Source: Lachnospiraceae bacterium (GTDB lineage: Bacteria > Bacillota > Clostridia > Lachnospirales > Lachnospiraceae). Taken from it: DNA of 64,000 nucleotides. Positions 19,944 through 30,387 of this stretch are shown here, piece by piece. The notes beneath the pieces are model-generated. The model was given only the letters and a program-made list of their open reading frames with translations. It searched no databases and was not told where the DNA came from. The stretch is taken from the NCBI GenBank assembly GCA_024697065.1, contig JAILGE010000022.1, positions 1 to 64,000 of the forward strand, written 5' to 3'. A program made the translations under genes and the position numbers. Positions within the stretch are counted from its first letter, which is position 1, and every line of letters starts with the position of its first letter.

Positions 19944-20651
19944 TTGAAATTCGTAATATCACATCTTTCCAAAAGCTATGGGATGAATAAGGTTTTGAAG
20001 GATATAGATTATGCTTTTGAGGAAGGAAAGATTTATGGTCTGCTGGGCCGGAACGGCGCCGGAAAGACAACTTTGTTTAACTGTTTGAACAGTGATCTGA
20101 AATCCGATACCGGAGAGTTTTATTTTCTGGAAAACGATAAAAAGGAAGGCGTGAATGCGGAAGATATAGGGTATGTATTATCGGCTCCTGTCGTACCTGC
20201 ATTCATGACGGGAAGAGAGTTCCTGAAATTCTTTATCGATATTCATTCCGATGTGATCAGAGATCCGAAATCCATCGACGAGTATATGGATATTGTCAGG
20301 ATCCCTCAGGATACAAGAGACCGTCTGATGAAGGATTATTCCCACGGAACCAAGAATAAAATGCAGATGCTCATCAATATAGTCCTGGCTCCCAGACTCA
20401 TGCTCCTTGATGAACCTTTGACGTCTCTTGATGTGGTGGTTGCGGAAGAGATGAAAGAGGTGTTAAGACAGCAAAAGGAAGGCAGGATTCAGATTTTCTC
20501 CACACATCTGCTTGATATTGCTCTCGATCTGTGCGATGAGATCGTACTCTTAAATCACGGCCGTCTGGAGCTTGTTGATAAGAGTGATCTGGACAATTCT
20601 GATTTTAAAGAAAAGATTATCGAGGCTTTAAGAGATGCAGACAATTCTTAA
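19944..20651 (+). CDS. ABC transporter ATP-binding protein
   Basis: GLLGRNGAGKTTLFNCL, LMLLDEPLTSLD, STHLLDIA; TTG start. Confidence 0.9.
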   Translation: MKFVISHLSKSYGMNKVLKDIDYAFEEGKIYGLLGRNGAGKTTLFNCLNSDLKSDTGEFYFLENDKKEGVNAEDIGYVLSAPVVPAFMTGREFLKFFIDIHSDVIRDPKSIDEYMDIVRIPQDTRDRLMKDYSHGTKNKMQMLINIVLAPRLMLLDEPLTSLDVVVAEEMKEVLRQQKEGRIQIFSTHLLDIALDLCDEIVLLNHGRLELVDKSDLDNSDFKEKIIEALRDADNS

Positions 20652-22314
20652 AACATTCCGGATACTTCTTATCCTTGAAAATACAATAAACGTAAATGTG
20701 ATCCTTAATGGGTTAAGGCATATTCCCATAATCGGAAAGTATATTCCCGAAAAGATCTACTCCATTAGATTCTTTAAGATATATGCTGCGGTTTTGTCGG
20801 TCATCTATGAGATCATTAAAGCACTTTTCGCGAAGGTTTCTTTATTTGCGCTTGTGTTTTTTGGAACCATGGTTTCCGAAAATTATATACCGGGTTCATC
20901 CGGGGCGGCTTATATAATTATATTTCTTGCTGTTTCCCTGTGCGCTGCGGTAACGTTTAATCCATTTAAGATCACGACCGCGGGAGAATATGCTGTCTTC
21001 CATATGGGGATGGATGCTGCGAAATATGTTCAGAGCAACATATTTTATCAGATCGCAAAAACCTTTATCGGATATACGCTCTTCGGTATTCCTACAGCAC
21101 TTTTGGCAGGCGTTCACTGGCCGCTTGCCATCCTTATACCATTTGCGGGAATGGGATTTATAAGTACGGCTTTCGGAGTCGGGATGTCTTTCTACGAACT
21201 CAAAATGCATTTTATAAAGAAAGCCGGGAAGACTGAAGGTAAGAGATTGTCTGCGGTCAGAGTTGAATTAAGAATACTTTTTAATTCCTTTGCGCTTTTT
21301 ATCCTTTTGATCATCGCGTTTGCGGTAACACCCTTTCTTATATACCATGATCTCTATTATCCCGGTGTGATCGCGGTTATTGTTGCTGCGATACTGTTTG
21401 TGCCCGGAATCCTTCTTATCAAGAGATTTCCGTATACTCTTTACAGAAATGCCCTTTCCGAAGAACATGAAAAAGATGAGATTGTCAAAGAGATAAACAG
21501 GAAAAGCTGTCATGCAAATAGTAAGGTATCGGTAGATCGGGATGTGAATAAAAAAATAAGTATTCACGAAGACCGTGCCGATAGTCTTCAGAATAATATC
21601 AGTGGATATAAATACTTAAATGAACTGTTTTTGAAAAGACATTCAAGGGCCATGTTTTCCAGGTCCACTTGGATAATCCTTATGACTTTTGCAGGGATAA
21701 CGAGTGCTTGTTTATTTATGCGTATGGAACTTGCGTATACTGATGATCCGGGTGAAATGATCATGCATTTATTCTTTATTTCCGATCCTGCATTTTACAT
21801 GCTCATACTTCTTTTCACCAATTTGGGGATGTTTATGTCTGAGATCATGTACAAAAACTGTGATTCGGTGCTGCTTAAATACTCATTTTACAGAAAACCC
21901 GAGGCGATGATGAAAATGTACCGTTTAAGAGTGCTGTCGGTCATTAAGTATAATCTTCCTCTGACCATCATCATCGCGATCTTTTCAATAGTGGTTGCGA
22001 TCCTCACCGGAGGAGAAGATTATCATTTTCAGAGTGTTTTGAATATACTGATCATATTTGCTGCAATGGCATTTTATTCGGTAAGGTTCATGACTCTTCA
22101 TTATCTCATGCAGCCTTTTGAGGAGAATGTTAAGAATATCAAAGCAGCGTTTTATTATCTTTCCGGCTTTATCTGGTTTGTGTTCTGGGTGATACTTCTT
22201 ATATTCAAAGTGCCGGCATTTATACTTGCTCCGTTTATAATATTGCTGACGGCGGGATATTTTATTCTGTCAGACAAAATGATCGGTAAATTTGCACCGA
22301 AGATATTTAAGTGA
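20635..22314 (+). CDS. multi-TM ABC-type permease partner
   Basis: Overlaps the ATPase gene; many TM segments. Confidence 0.75.
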   Translation: MQTILKTFRILLILENTINVNVILNGLRHIPIIGKYIPEKIYSIRFFKIYAAVLSVIYEIIKALFAKVSLFALVFFGTMVSENYIPGSSGAAYIIIFLAVSLCAAVTFNPFKITTAGEYAVFHMGMDAAKYVQSNIFYQIAKTFIGYTLFGIPTALLAGVHWPLAILIPFAGMGFISTAFGVGMSFYELKMHFIKKAGKTEGKRLSAVRVELRILFNSFALFILLIIAFAVTPFLIYHDLYYPGVIAVIVAAILFVPGILLIKRFPYTLYRNALSEEHEKDEIVKEINRKSCHANSKVSVDRDVNKKISIHEDRADSLQNNISGYKYLNELFLKRHSRAMFSRSTWIILMTFAGITSACLFMRMELAYTDDPGEMIMHLFFISDPAFYMLILLFTNLGMFMSEIMYKNCDSVLLKYSFYRKPEAMMKMYRLRVLSVIKYNLPLTIIIAIFSIVVAILTGGEDYHFQSVLNILIIFAAMAFYSVRFMTLHYLMQPFEENVKNIKAAFYYLSGFIWFVFWVILLIFKVPAFILAPFIILLTAGYFILSDKMIGKFAPKIFK

Positions 22315-22441
22315 TTTTCAGCCTTGCTTTTAAATCCTTAAGCGTTATAATATTCACTGCATGTGTTTATTGAATGTGGCATGACAAGCAGTTCGGGTCC
22401 GATATCCTGCTTGTAAAATATCAAAACCAAAGGAGAATATA

Positions 22442-23185
22442 ATGAAATACTTAAAGAAAGAATGGGAGGATTACAGGGTCCTTCTGCGAAACGTACCATC
22501 TATGGTTATTTCGATCTTCATCCTGTCGGTTGTTTGCATGAATCTCGTGGCGGGCAAAGAACTGTATGCTTCAACTTATTTCTGTATCAATTGCGGTCTG
22601 GCTCTTTCGTGGATCTCCTTTTTATGTATGGATTGCATATGCAGGCGGTTCGGCGCAAAGGCATCCATCAAGATCTCAATGTTGGCAATGTTTGTAAACG
22701 TTGTTACTGTGATCATCTTTAAGCTTTTATCAATGACACCCGGCAGATGGGCGGCTTATTACAGCGCGGGTGATCCGGCTGTAGGAGAATATATCAATGC
22801 GGGACTGAATGATACATTTGGCGGCGCATGGTATGTGGTACTTGGCTCATCCATAGCGATGATCTTATCTTCTGTGGTCAATTCGATCCTTAATGAGATG
22901 ATCGGAAGGAAGACTGACAGGGGCGGCATAAAGGGATTTGTTATCCGTAGTTACACTTCAACTGCCATCGGTCAGTGGGTTGATAATTTTGTCTTTTCCG
23001 CACTTGTATCCCACGTTTTTTTCGGATGGAACTGGACCCAGGTCATCATCTGTTCCACAACATCCATGCTGATCGAGCTCCTGGCAGAGGCGATCTTCTC
23101 ACCGGTGGGTTACCGTGTATCTGAAACATGGAAGAGGGAAGGCATAGGAGCTGAATATCTCAGAATAAAAAAGGCGGCAGCATAA
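22442..23185 (+). CDS. VUT family / queuosine precursor transporter-like protein
   Basis: SSVVNSILNEMIGRKTDRGGIKGFVIRSYTSTAIGQWVDNFVFSALV motif. Confidence 0.8.
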   Translation: MKYLKKEWEDYRVLLRNVPSMVISIFILSVVCMNLVAGKELYASTYFCINCGLALSWISFLCMDCICRRFGAKASIKISMLAMFVNVVTVIIFKLLSMTPGRWAAYYSAGDPAVGEYINAGLNDTFGGAWYVVLGSSIAMILSSVVNSILNEMIGRKTDRGGIKGFVIRSYTSTAIGQWVDNFVFSALVSHVFFGWNWTQVIICSTTSMLIELLAEAIFSPVGYRVSETWKREGIGAEYLRIKKAAA

Positions 23186-24655
23186 ATGCTACTTGAAAGA
23201 TTATCAGGCGTTGAACTGGGAAAAGAAGTGTCTGCAGGACACATCACTCCGACGGAAGTCATAGACTATTTCGCGGAGAGGATAGAAAAGCGTAATCCCG
23301 GGATCAACGCTTTTGTTTATACAAAATTTGATGAAGCCAGAGTTGAGGCCCAAAAGCTCGAGGAGCGCATGGCTCACGGGGAGAGTATAGGACCCTTGGC
23401 GGCTGTTCCGGTAGGACTTAAAGATTTCCTTCCTTCAAAAAAGGGATGGACTAACAGTCATGGAGGAGTTAAGTCGCTTATCATGGAGGATACCGCTGAT
23501 TCTGTATTCTATGATGCTGCGGTTCGGGCCGGTGCCATTGCCGTGGGCAAGACCAATGCACCGGCATTCGCTTTTCGCGGAACATGCGATAATAAGCTCT
23601 ACGGTCCTACGAGGAATCCCTTCAACACAGACTACAACTCCGGTGGATCTTCCGGGGGCTCAGCTTCAGCAGTTGCGGACGGGCTTGTGCCAATAGCGGA
23701 AGGCTCTGACGGTGGCGGATCAATACGTATTCCGTCGGCATGGTGTTCATGCTTTGGCTTCAAAGCATCTGTAGGCACCATTCCAAGTGTATGTCGTCCT
23801 GACGGATGGATGGCGACTCATCCGTATTGTTTTAACGGAGCGATAACAAAGACTGTTCTGGACAGCGCGGTGATGTTAAATCACATGGCTTATTACGATC
23901 CGCGTGATCCCCTGAGTCTCGATCGTGACAGGAGAGATTTTACTGAGCTGATGAAACGCCCCATCAAAGATTGGAAGATCGCTTTTACAGCTGATTTCGA
24001 TATCTTTACTGTGGATCCCGAAGTGGAGGCTGTTGTTGAAGCTGCAGCCCACAGACTTGAAGAAGCAGGCGCGGTGGTGGAGAAGGTTCATTTCGGTTTT
24101 AAGCATTCACAGGATGATTTTGCAAAGCTTTGGTGCAGAAGCATCTGTATCGATACAGCCATTGATATGGAGCTGTGGAAGAAAGAAGGCTTCGATCTGG
24201 TAAGAGATCATCGTGATGAGCTTCCGGAAGAGTTCATTTACTGGAATGAGGAAGCTCTCAGATCTTCAATCATGGATTACAGATATTTCAACGAGCTCCG
24301 AACAGAGATCCTTGATGAACAGCAGAATATATTTGAAAAATATGATATTATAGTTTCGCCCGTGACCATCTGTCCCCCGGTAAAGAATGTCGCCGATGGC
24401 AATACAAAGGGGCCGGAGATGTTGAACGGAAGAGCGATAGAGCCGTTGATCGGATTTTGCGAGACATTCTTTGAGAATTTCACCGGGAATCCTGCAGCAT
24501 CCGTGCCGGCAGGACTTACAGAGTCTGGGCTCCCCGTAGGAATGCAGATCATAGGGAAGAGATTTATGGATGAAGATGTATTTGCAGTTGCACATGCATA
24601 TGAGGAGATAAGTCCCTGGAATTATGATATTCCTTTGAGTCGGGCGATATCTTAA
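23186..24655 (+). CDS. amidase signature family protein
   Basis: PVGLKDFL...YNSGGSSGGSASAVADGLVPIAEGSDGGGSIRIPSAWCSCFGFKAS. Confidence 0.92.
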   Translation: MLLERLSGVELGKEVSAGHITPTEVIDYFAERIEKRNPGINAFVYTKFDEARVEAQKLEERMAHGESIGPLAAVPVGLKDFLPSKKGWTNSHGGVKSLIMEDTADSVFYDAAVRAGAIAVGKTNAPAFAFRGTCDNKLYGPTRNPFNTDYNSGGSSGGSASAVADGLVPIAEGSDGGGSIRIPSAWCSCFGFKASVGTIPSVCRPDGWMATHPYCFNGAITKTVLDSAVMLNHMAYYDPRDPLSLDRDRRDFTELMKRPIKDWKIAFTADFDIFTVDPEVEAVVEAAAHRLEEAGAVVEKVHFGFKHSQDDFAKLWCRSICIDTAIDMELWKKEGFDLVRDHRDELPEEFIYWNEEALRSSIMDYRYFNELRTEILDEQQNIFEKYDIIVSPVTICPPVKNVADGNTKGPEMLNGRAIEPLIGFCETFFENFTGNPAASVPAGLTESGLPVGMQIIGKRFMDEDVFAVAHAYEEISPWNYDIPLSRAIS

Positions 24656-24698
24656 GCAGTTACGGAAGGAAAGACCTACTGACGGCGCAGGAGAGAAA

Positions 24699-25874
24699 AT
24701 GGCAGAACTGATGAGATTGCCCGAAAAAATACTGATCATCATGGTCGGTGCTTTCATAATTATTTTATCATTATCGGCACCTGTGATATTGAGTATTGGA
24801 AACATATGCGGGCTTATTTTTTCCGGGATGAAATTGAAGCGATTGTGCTGGGGCCTGACGGTTCCGTTGGGATTATTTTTAAGTCTGATATTTTTGGGCG
24901 TCCTTGAGGATGTGACGGATAAACCATGGAATGAGCAGCTGATAAATTCTCAGGTTCATGAGATCCTTAATTCACAGACAGTGGGGATCTATGTTGTGCT
25001 TATGCTGATCGGCGCAGCCGGGTTTCTGATACTGGCTGTGAGAAAGATGGAGAATACACCGCCTTTAGTCTCGGTACTTTCCATCGCGGCGATGTACCCT
25101 GCGGCTATAAGCTGTGTGGTATGGTGTGTACATATTTTTCCGACAGATAAGGGAGACAAATTAACCTTCCCGCTTATGGTGCTTCCTGTCAATCTGATCA
25201 TTATGATGTGTGCACTGATCCGAGAAAAGATCATCGAATGGAATGCTGTCGGTGAAGAGCAGGATTTGCCTGGAGGAACCGGTCTCTCCGGATCGAAATG
25301 GCACAGGGGATTTTTAGGAAAGGCGGAGCGCTGGCCGCTTATGGCATTACTGTTTATGCTTCCGCTTTTGGGGGTAATTCTGGGGATTTCTGTTTTGATA
25401 GGACAACGTCCTGATGCTTTGATCGCGACATGGACTGAGACGGCAGACTGGAATCTGTCACAGATGATCCCTCCTCCGAATGTAGAGGTGGATGAGCATT
25501 ATCTGTGCACAGTGGCAGCAGGTGGTCATGAGAAAGTGGTGAAACCGCTCCGTATGGGTGAACGCCATGGACACCGGGTGGTGGTCAACCGGCAGTTAGA
25601 GATCGCCAATGCGTTTGAACTGGTACTCGAGTGGAAGATACCTCGCCTGCACCGTGTGATACGCAATTTTTACGATAAATACGGATTTCCCATTGCGAGA
25701 TGCATCCGTACGAAAACAGCCTGTGATATTGTGTATTTCATTATGAAACCGCTGGAGTGGTTCTTCGTGATCGTACTGTATCTGACGCTGGCACATCCTG
25801 AAAATATCATCGCCGTGCAATATCTCCCGGGATACCGTGATGTGCTTGAGAGGTCGAAAAACTCCGTGGTTTAG
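24699..25874 (+). CDS. uncharacterised multi-TM protein (DUF6688-like, tentative)
   Basis: TM segments; EHYLCTVAAGGHEKVVKPLRMGERHGHRVVVNRQLEIANAFE motif. Confidence 0.6.
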   Translation: MAELMRLPEKILIIMVGAFIIILSLSAPVILSIGNICGLIFSGMKLKRLCWGLTVPLGLFLSLIFLGVLEDVTDKPWNEQLINSQVHEILNSQTVGIYVVLMLIGAAGFLILAVRKMENTPPLVSVLSIAAMYPAAISCVVWCVHIFPTDKGDKLTFPLMVLPVNLIIMMCALIREKIIEWNAVGEEQDLPGGTGLSGSKWHRGFLGKAERWPLMALLFMLPLLGVILGISVLIGQRPDALIATWTETADWNLSQMIPPPNVEVDEHYLCTVAAGGHEKVVKPLRMGERHGHRVVVNRQLEIANAFELVLEWKIPRLHRVIRNFYDKYGFPIARCIRTKTACDIVYFIMKPLEWFFVIVLYLTLAHPENIIAVQYLPGYRDVLERSKNSVV

Positions 25875-25913
25875 AATGAAAACGGATAATTCCAGATCGA
25901 TGAAATAAAGAAA

Positions 25914-25954
25914 GCCCGCAAGCGTGTTGTCACACACCTGCGGGCAGTTTTTTT
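25914..25954 (+). terminator. intrinsic terminator
   Basis: GCCCGCA...TGCGGGC then AGTTTTTTT. Confidence 0.75.
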
Positions 25955-25966
25955 ATTGATGATCCT

Positions 25967-26668
25967 TTATTTCTCTTTTACGAAATAATTATGGCAGAGG
26001 GCTGCGAGTGCACCTCCTATAAGGGGAGCAAGTATAAATACATATACTACAGCAATTGGAGCAGTATTGCCTGTAATAGCAGCGACCAGTGCAGGACCAA
26101 AGCTTCTTGCGGGATTAACGCTGGTGCCGGTAAGTCCGATACCGATGATATGGATAGCTGTAAGCGTAAGACCGATTATAAGACCGCCAAAGGATCCGTG
26201 GTTGAACTTCTTTGCAGTTACTCCGAGAATGAGAAGTACAAAAAGGAATGTAAGTATGATCTCAACGATAAAGCCTGCTCCGACACTTCCGCTTACGCCA
26301 CCAAGACCGTTGGTTCCGAGACCGCCTGTCTTGTCTTCAACTCCTCCCATAGAGAAGATACCATAGAGGACGAATGAACCTGCTGTTGCACCGAGTACCT
26401 GTGAGATAACATATCCGCAGAAATCCTTTGCTGTCATTCCGCCTGTAAGAAGAACACCTAAAGATACCGCCGGATTGACATGTCCGCCGGAGATGTTTCC
26501 TACGCCGTAAGCCAAAGCTACAATGGCAAGACCGAAGGCAAGGGCGGTGAGAAGATATCCGCTTCCTGATGCGGCATCACATCCGACAAGCATAGCCGTA
26601 CCGCAGCCTATAAATACAAGTGTGAATGTTCCGATGAATTCTGCAATGTACTTCTTTGTACTGTTCAT
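25967..26668 (-). CDS. MIP family aquaporin/glycerol facilitator-like channel
   Basis: SGGHVNPAVSLGVLL and GTSVNPARSFGPALVA NPA boxes; AAGGAG RBS. Confidence 0.93.
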   Translation of the reverse strand: MNSTKKYIAEFIGTFTLVFIGCGTAMLVGCDAASGSGYLLTALAFGLAIVALAYGVGNISGGHVNPAVSLGVLLTGGMTAKDFCGYVISQVLGATAGSFVLYGIFSMGGVEDKTGGLGTNGLGGVSGSVGAGFIVEIILTFLFVLLILGVTAKKFNHGSFGGLIIGLTLTAIHIIGIGLTGTSVNPARSFGPALVAAITGNTAPIAVVYVFILAPLIGGALAALCHNYFVKEK

Positions 26669-26891
26669 AGATTTAATCTCCTTTTCATATTTTTGTCCAC
26701 CCGGACACAACTATAATGATACCACTTTTTGAACTGATGTTCACTTGTAGCATGGGCGATAGTGGACTTGCTAAGATAAGACATAACAGTATAAAATACG
26801 TAAGAAAAAAATATTGAAGGGTATTAATACCGGTGTTATAACATCCGGTTGTTTTTGAACCTGTTACGACGGATTTGATCTGTAAGAGTAA

Positions 26892-27584
26892 ATGATCATA
26901 AAAAAAGCATTTGTAAAAACGCTGCCGGTTATGGCAGCATATATCATACTGGGTATGGGCTTCGGGATATTGATGGATGATAAGGGATACGCCCCTGTGT
27001 TGTCTGTCGGAAGCAGTATACTGATCTATGCGGGCTCAATGCAGTATGTTGCGGTGAGTCTTCTTACCGATGGTGTATCTCTGTGGTATGCCGCTTTGAT
27101 GACATTGATGGTAAATGCCAGACATCTCTTTTACGGGATCGCTATGATAATTAAATATAAAGATATGGGTTTGTTTAAGCCGTATCTTATCTTTGGTCTG
27201 ACAGATGAGACATTTTCCCTGCTTTGTGAGGATAAAGAGTATCCGAAGGATAAAAAGAACATCCGGAGATATTGTTTTTTTGTGACTCTTTTCGATCATC
27301 TGTACTGGATCGCCGGAACAGCGATCGGAGCGCTTGTGGGCAGCCTGATCGATTTCGATTCCAAGGGTATAGATTTTTCTATGACAGCCCTTTTTGTAAC
27401 GGTATTCGTGGAGCAGTGGCTCACGTCAAAGGAACATCGCTTTGCGCTGACAGGATTAGGCTCGGCGGCTTTGTGTCTGCTGATATTCGATAGCAGTATT
27501 TTCCTCATACCTGCGATGATACTGATATCTCTGATGTCCACCGTTTTTTACTTATCCGGAAATAATACAGAAAGGAATACCTGA
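26892..27584 (+). CDS. azlC: AzlC family branched-chain amino-acid exporter subunit
   Basis: LPVMAAYIILGMGFGILM...AGSMQYVAVSLL...NARHLFYGI; followed by AzlD. Confidence 0.88.
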   Translation: MIIKKAFVKTLPVMAAYIILGMGFGILMDDKGYAPVLSVGSSILIYAGSMQYVAVSLLTDGVSLWYAALMTLMVNARHLFYGIAMIIKYKDMGLFKPYLIFGLTDETFSLLCEDKEYPKDKKNIRRYCFFVTLFDHLYWIAGTAIGALVGSLIDFDSKGIDFSMTALFVTVFVEQWLTSKEHRFALTGLGSAALCLLIFDSSIFLIPAMILISLMSTVFYLSGNNTERNT

Positions 27585-27911
27585 ATGAATATGCATTCGT
27601 TATCGATTATCATTGTAATATCCGGCGTGACAGTATTGCTTCGCTTTCTGCCCTTTATGCTTCTTGGGAGGAATGCAAAAGTTCCCAATTTCATTACATA
27701 TCTTGGTAAAAGGCTTCCTTATGCGATCATGGGAATGCTGATCATTTACTGTCTGAGAGATGTCAGCTTCCGGAGCTATGGTAAGTGGCTGCCGTCTGCT
27801 ATCTCAGTTGCTGTCGTAGCCGGACTTCACGTCTGGAAAAGAAATACCCTTCTTAGCATTATTCTTGGGACCATCTGCTACATGCTCCTTGTTCAGTATA
27901 TCTTCGTATAG
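27585..27911 (+). CDS. azlD: AzlD domain protein
   Basis: VTVLLRFLPFMLLGRNAKVPNFITYLGKRLPYAIMGMLIIYCLRD; adjacent to azlC. Confidence 0.85.
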   Translation: MNMHSLSIIIVISGVTVLLRFLPFMLLGRNAKVPNFITYLGKRLPYAIMGMLIIYCLRDVSFRSYGKWLPSAISVAVVAGLHVWKRNTLLSIILGTICYMLLVQYIFV

Positions 27912-27940
27912 ATTCCTACAGGGTATAGCAGAACAGCCGG

Positions 27941-28762
27941 TTAAATCCCCAGTCTCTTCTGCACGTATGTCAGGCTCTCTAAGTATTCTTCATCACTGCC
28001 CAGATGTTCGATGATCATAGGCATATCAGGATCCTCTGCCGACGCAAGTTTTGCATATAATTCTATATCCAGAGTACCCTTGCCGCAGGCACACTCTTCC
28101 AGCATGAAGGTGTATTCCTGCCTGAGATTTATATCCTTTAGATGACAGCTGCAGATACGTCCTCCCAGCTTGTCAAAACATTCGCGTAAGAAATCATCAT
28201 TAAAGAAGTATCTTTGAGGAGAAGTGATCATATTTACAACATCCAGATGTACTCCGAATCCCGGACGATCTATGTCTTCGATGAGTTTCAGGTAATCATC
28301 GGGACCTGTGGGGATCATCCAGGGCATGGATTCTATTGAGTATTTGGTGTTAACGGGCGCAGCCGAGTCTATGATGTGCTGTATCATTGCGATGGCATCT
28401 TTATAGACTTCCGGACTGAAGTTGCCTCTGTAGCCTCCGTCCCACCTGGGACCGCAGGGAGTTCCGAGTACATTTACGCAGCATCTTGCATGCAGTCTGT
28501 CGGCAAGACGAAGCTGGTCTATGGCATAGCGGATGCAGGCTTCCCTTTCTTCCGGATCGGCAGAGAGTGTGTTTCTCCATACGCCCACTTCAGCGATCAT
28601 AAGATCGTTATCCTTAGCTGCCTTTTCATACGCTGCGATCACATCTTCCGGTGCGTTTGAGTCTACGGGAAAGACTACAGCTCTTGCACCGATATCAGCG
28701 AGCCTCTTAGCCCATTCCTCAGGTGTATTGTGTGTGAGTCCTGATGACAGTCCGAGTATCAT
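27941..28762 (-). CDS. sugar phosphate isomerase/epimerase (xylose isomerase-like TIM barrel)
   Basis: YSIESMPWMIPTGPDDY...FGVHLDVVNMI...CHLKDI...MIIEHLG; RBS GGAGG before ATG 28762. Confidence 0.85.
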   Translation of the reverse strand: MILGLSSGLTHNTPEEWAKRLADIGARAVVFPVDSNAPEDVIAAYEKAAKDNDLMIAEVGVWRNTLSADPEEREACIRYAIDQLRLADRLHARCCVNVLGTPCGPRWDGGYRGNFSPEVYKDAIAMIQHIIDSAAPVNTKYSIESMPWMIPTGPDDYLKLIEDIDRPGFGVHLDVVNMITSPQRYFFNDDFLRECFDKLGGRICSCHLKDINLRQEYTFMLEECACGKGTLDIELYAKLASAEDPDMPMIIEHLGSDEEYLESLTYVQKRLGI

Positions 28763-28779
28763 GATAAACCTCCGTAAGA

Positions 28780-29667
28780 TTAATATAATGTCTTGTGAAT
28801 AACTGAAGGATCCATTGAAGAAAGATCTGATATTCCGGTCCTGCACATTATACCGCGAAGCTCGGCATCCATATCTTTTATCCTGTCGGCAACTGCGTCC
28901 GAACCGTCCTTTAGTAATGGCATAAGGTGCCTGCCGATGCTTACTGCTTTGGCGCCCAGAGCGAGAGCCTTATATACATCCATTCCGCTTTCGAAGCCGC
29001 AATCAACAAATACAGGGATACGTCCGTCTACTGCTTGCAGTATGCCGGGAAGTGCCATAAGGGGAGGTACGGAGTAATCGATCATTCCGTGATGGTGTGA
29101 AACCTGGATCCCCGCGGCACCGATCTCGACGCATTTTGCGGCATCGGACGGACTCATCACACCCTTTACGATGAAGGGGATGTTTACGCTCTCAACGAAG
29201 TTCTTAAGCTCCTTGGCTGTCTTTGCTTTCATGGGGATCCCGAATACGTTGTCGTATCCTCCCTTGCCGTCAAAAGCATGATCGATATCCATTCCTACCG
29301 CAATGCATCCGGCATCTTCGGCATGCTTTAATTCTTTTATGATCTCGTCATTGTTTTCAAGAGGTTTTACAATCTTTACGGTTCTGGCACCCGTAGATAC
29401 TATTTCTTCGAGCTCTTCATAGCTTCCCATTCCGACCCAGTGCAGGGCACCGGCCTTGGCGGCACCATCGGCATATATCTTCATTCCGTCAGGCGCTGTA
29501 TTTCCCAGATGGGAAAGTGCGGCGGTCATAATGGGAGTATCGAATCTTTCTCCGAAGAGTTCCATATGTGAATCGGCGAGAGTACTGTCGATATAGCGTG
29601 TCTCAATCAGAAGTGAGTCGAGATAATTCCTTGTGATCCTGTCTGAATTTGCGGTAAGTAAGTCCAT
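28780..29667 (-). CDS. alpha-hydroxy-acid oxidising (FMN-dependent) protein
   Basis: FIVKGVMSPSDAAKCVEIGAAGIQVSHHHG...VFVDCGFESGMDVYKALALGAKAVSIGRH. Confidence 0.88.
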   Translation of the reverse strand: MDLLTANSDRITRNYLDSLLIETRYIDSTLADSHMELFGERFDTPIMTAALSHLGNTAPDGMKIYADGAAKAGALHWVGMGSYEELEEIVSTGARTVKIVKPLENNDEIIKELKHAEDAGCIAVGMDIDHAFDGKGGYDNVFGIPMKAKTAKELKNFVESVNIPFIVKGVMSPSDAAKCVEIGAAGIQVSHHHGMIDYSVPPLMALPGILQAVDGRIPVFVDCGFESGMDVYKALALGAKAVSIGRHLMPLLKDGSDAVADRIKDMDAELRGIMCRTGISDLSSMDPSVIHKTLY

Positions 29668-29877
29668 GTGAGTCCTCCGATCCGTTTGGATTAATTATTA
29701 TATGTTTTCCTGGAACATGATAATTATCACAAAGATGAGCCTGTTAGAAAAGTATGATATAGTATCAAAATTGGTTTTCTTTTCGCACAGTTGGTGGTAA
29801 TATTTCTAATTAATCCCGAGAAAAGAGAAAAGAGAAGAGTTTTCCGGTGTGTAATATCCTAAGATCGGAGGAAAGAT

Positions 29878-30387
29878 ATGGCAGAGTTCAATATCAGAAA
29901 GATCGGATCAAAAGACAATGCCGAGGTAGAGAGGCTGATAAGAGATTGTCTTATTGAGTACGGTGCAGATCATGAGGGGACGGCCTGGGCCGATCCGATG
30001 CTGGGGAGATTATCTGAAGTATATAAGGACAGGGAACCGTTTGCGTGTTACTGGGTTGCATTAGATGAAAAAGGTACGATCGTGGGGAGCTGCGGGATAG
30101 GTACGCTGACAGGGGAATCTGATGTTTGCGAGCTGCAGAAGCTGTATGTAAGGAAAGATATGCGGGGTACCGGATTGGGACAGTTACTTCTCGATCACGC
30201 GCTTACTTTTGCTAAGCTTCAGTACAGAGCCTGCTATCTTGAAACCTGTGAAAATATGAACCGTGCGAAGAGATTCTATGAGAAGAACGGTTTCGTAAGA
30301 ACGGATATATCCCATGGAGATACGGGGCATTGTGCCTGTGAAGACAGGTATATCAAGGTGTTTGTGCAGAGTCGCCCTGAGGAATAG
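29878..30387 (+). CDS. GNAT family N-acetyltransferase
   Basis: ELQKLYVRKDMRGTGLGQLLLDHALTFAK...RAKRFYEKNGF. Confidence 0.9.
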   Translation: MAEFNIRKIGSKDNAEVERLIRDCLIEYGADHEGTAWADPMLGRLSEVYKDREPFACYWVALDEKGTIVGSCGIGTLTGESDVCELQKLYVRKDMRGTGLGQLLLDHALTFAKLQYRACYLETCENMNRAKRFYEKNGFVRTDISHGDTGHCACEDRYIKVFVQSRPEE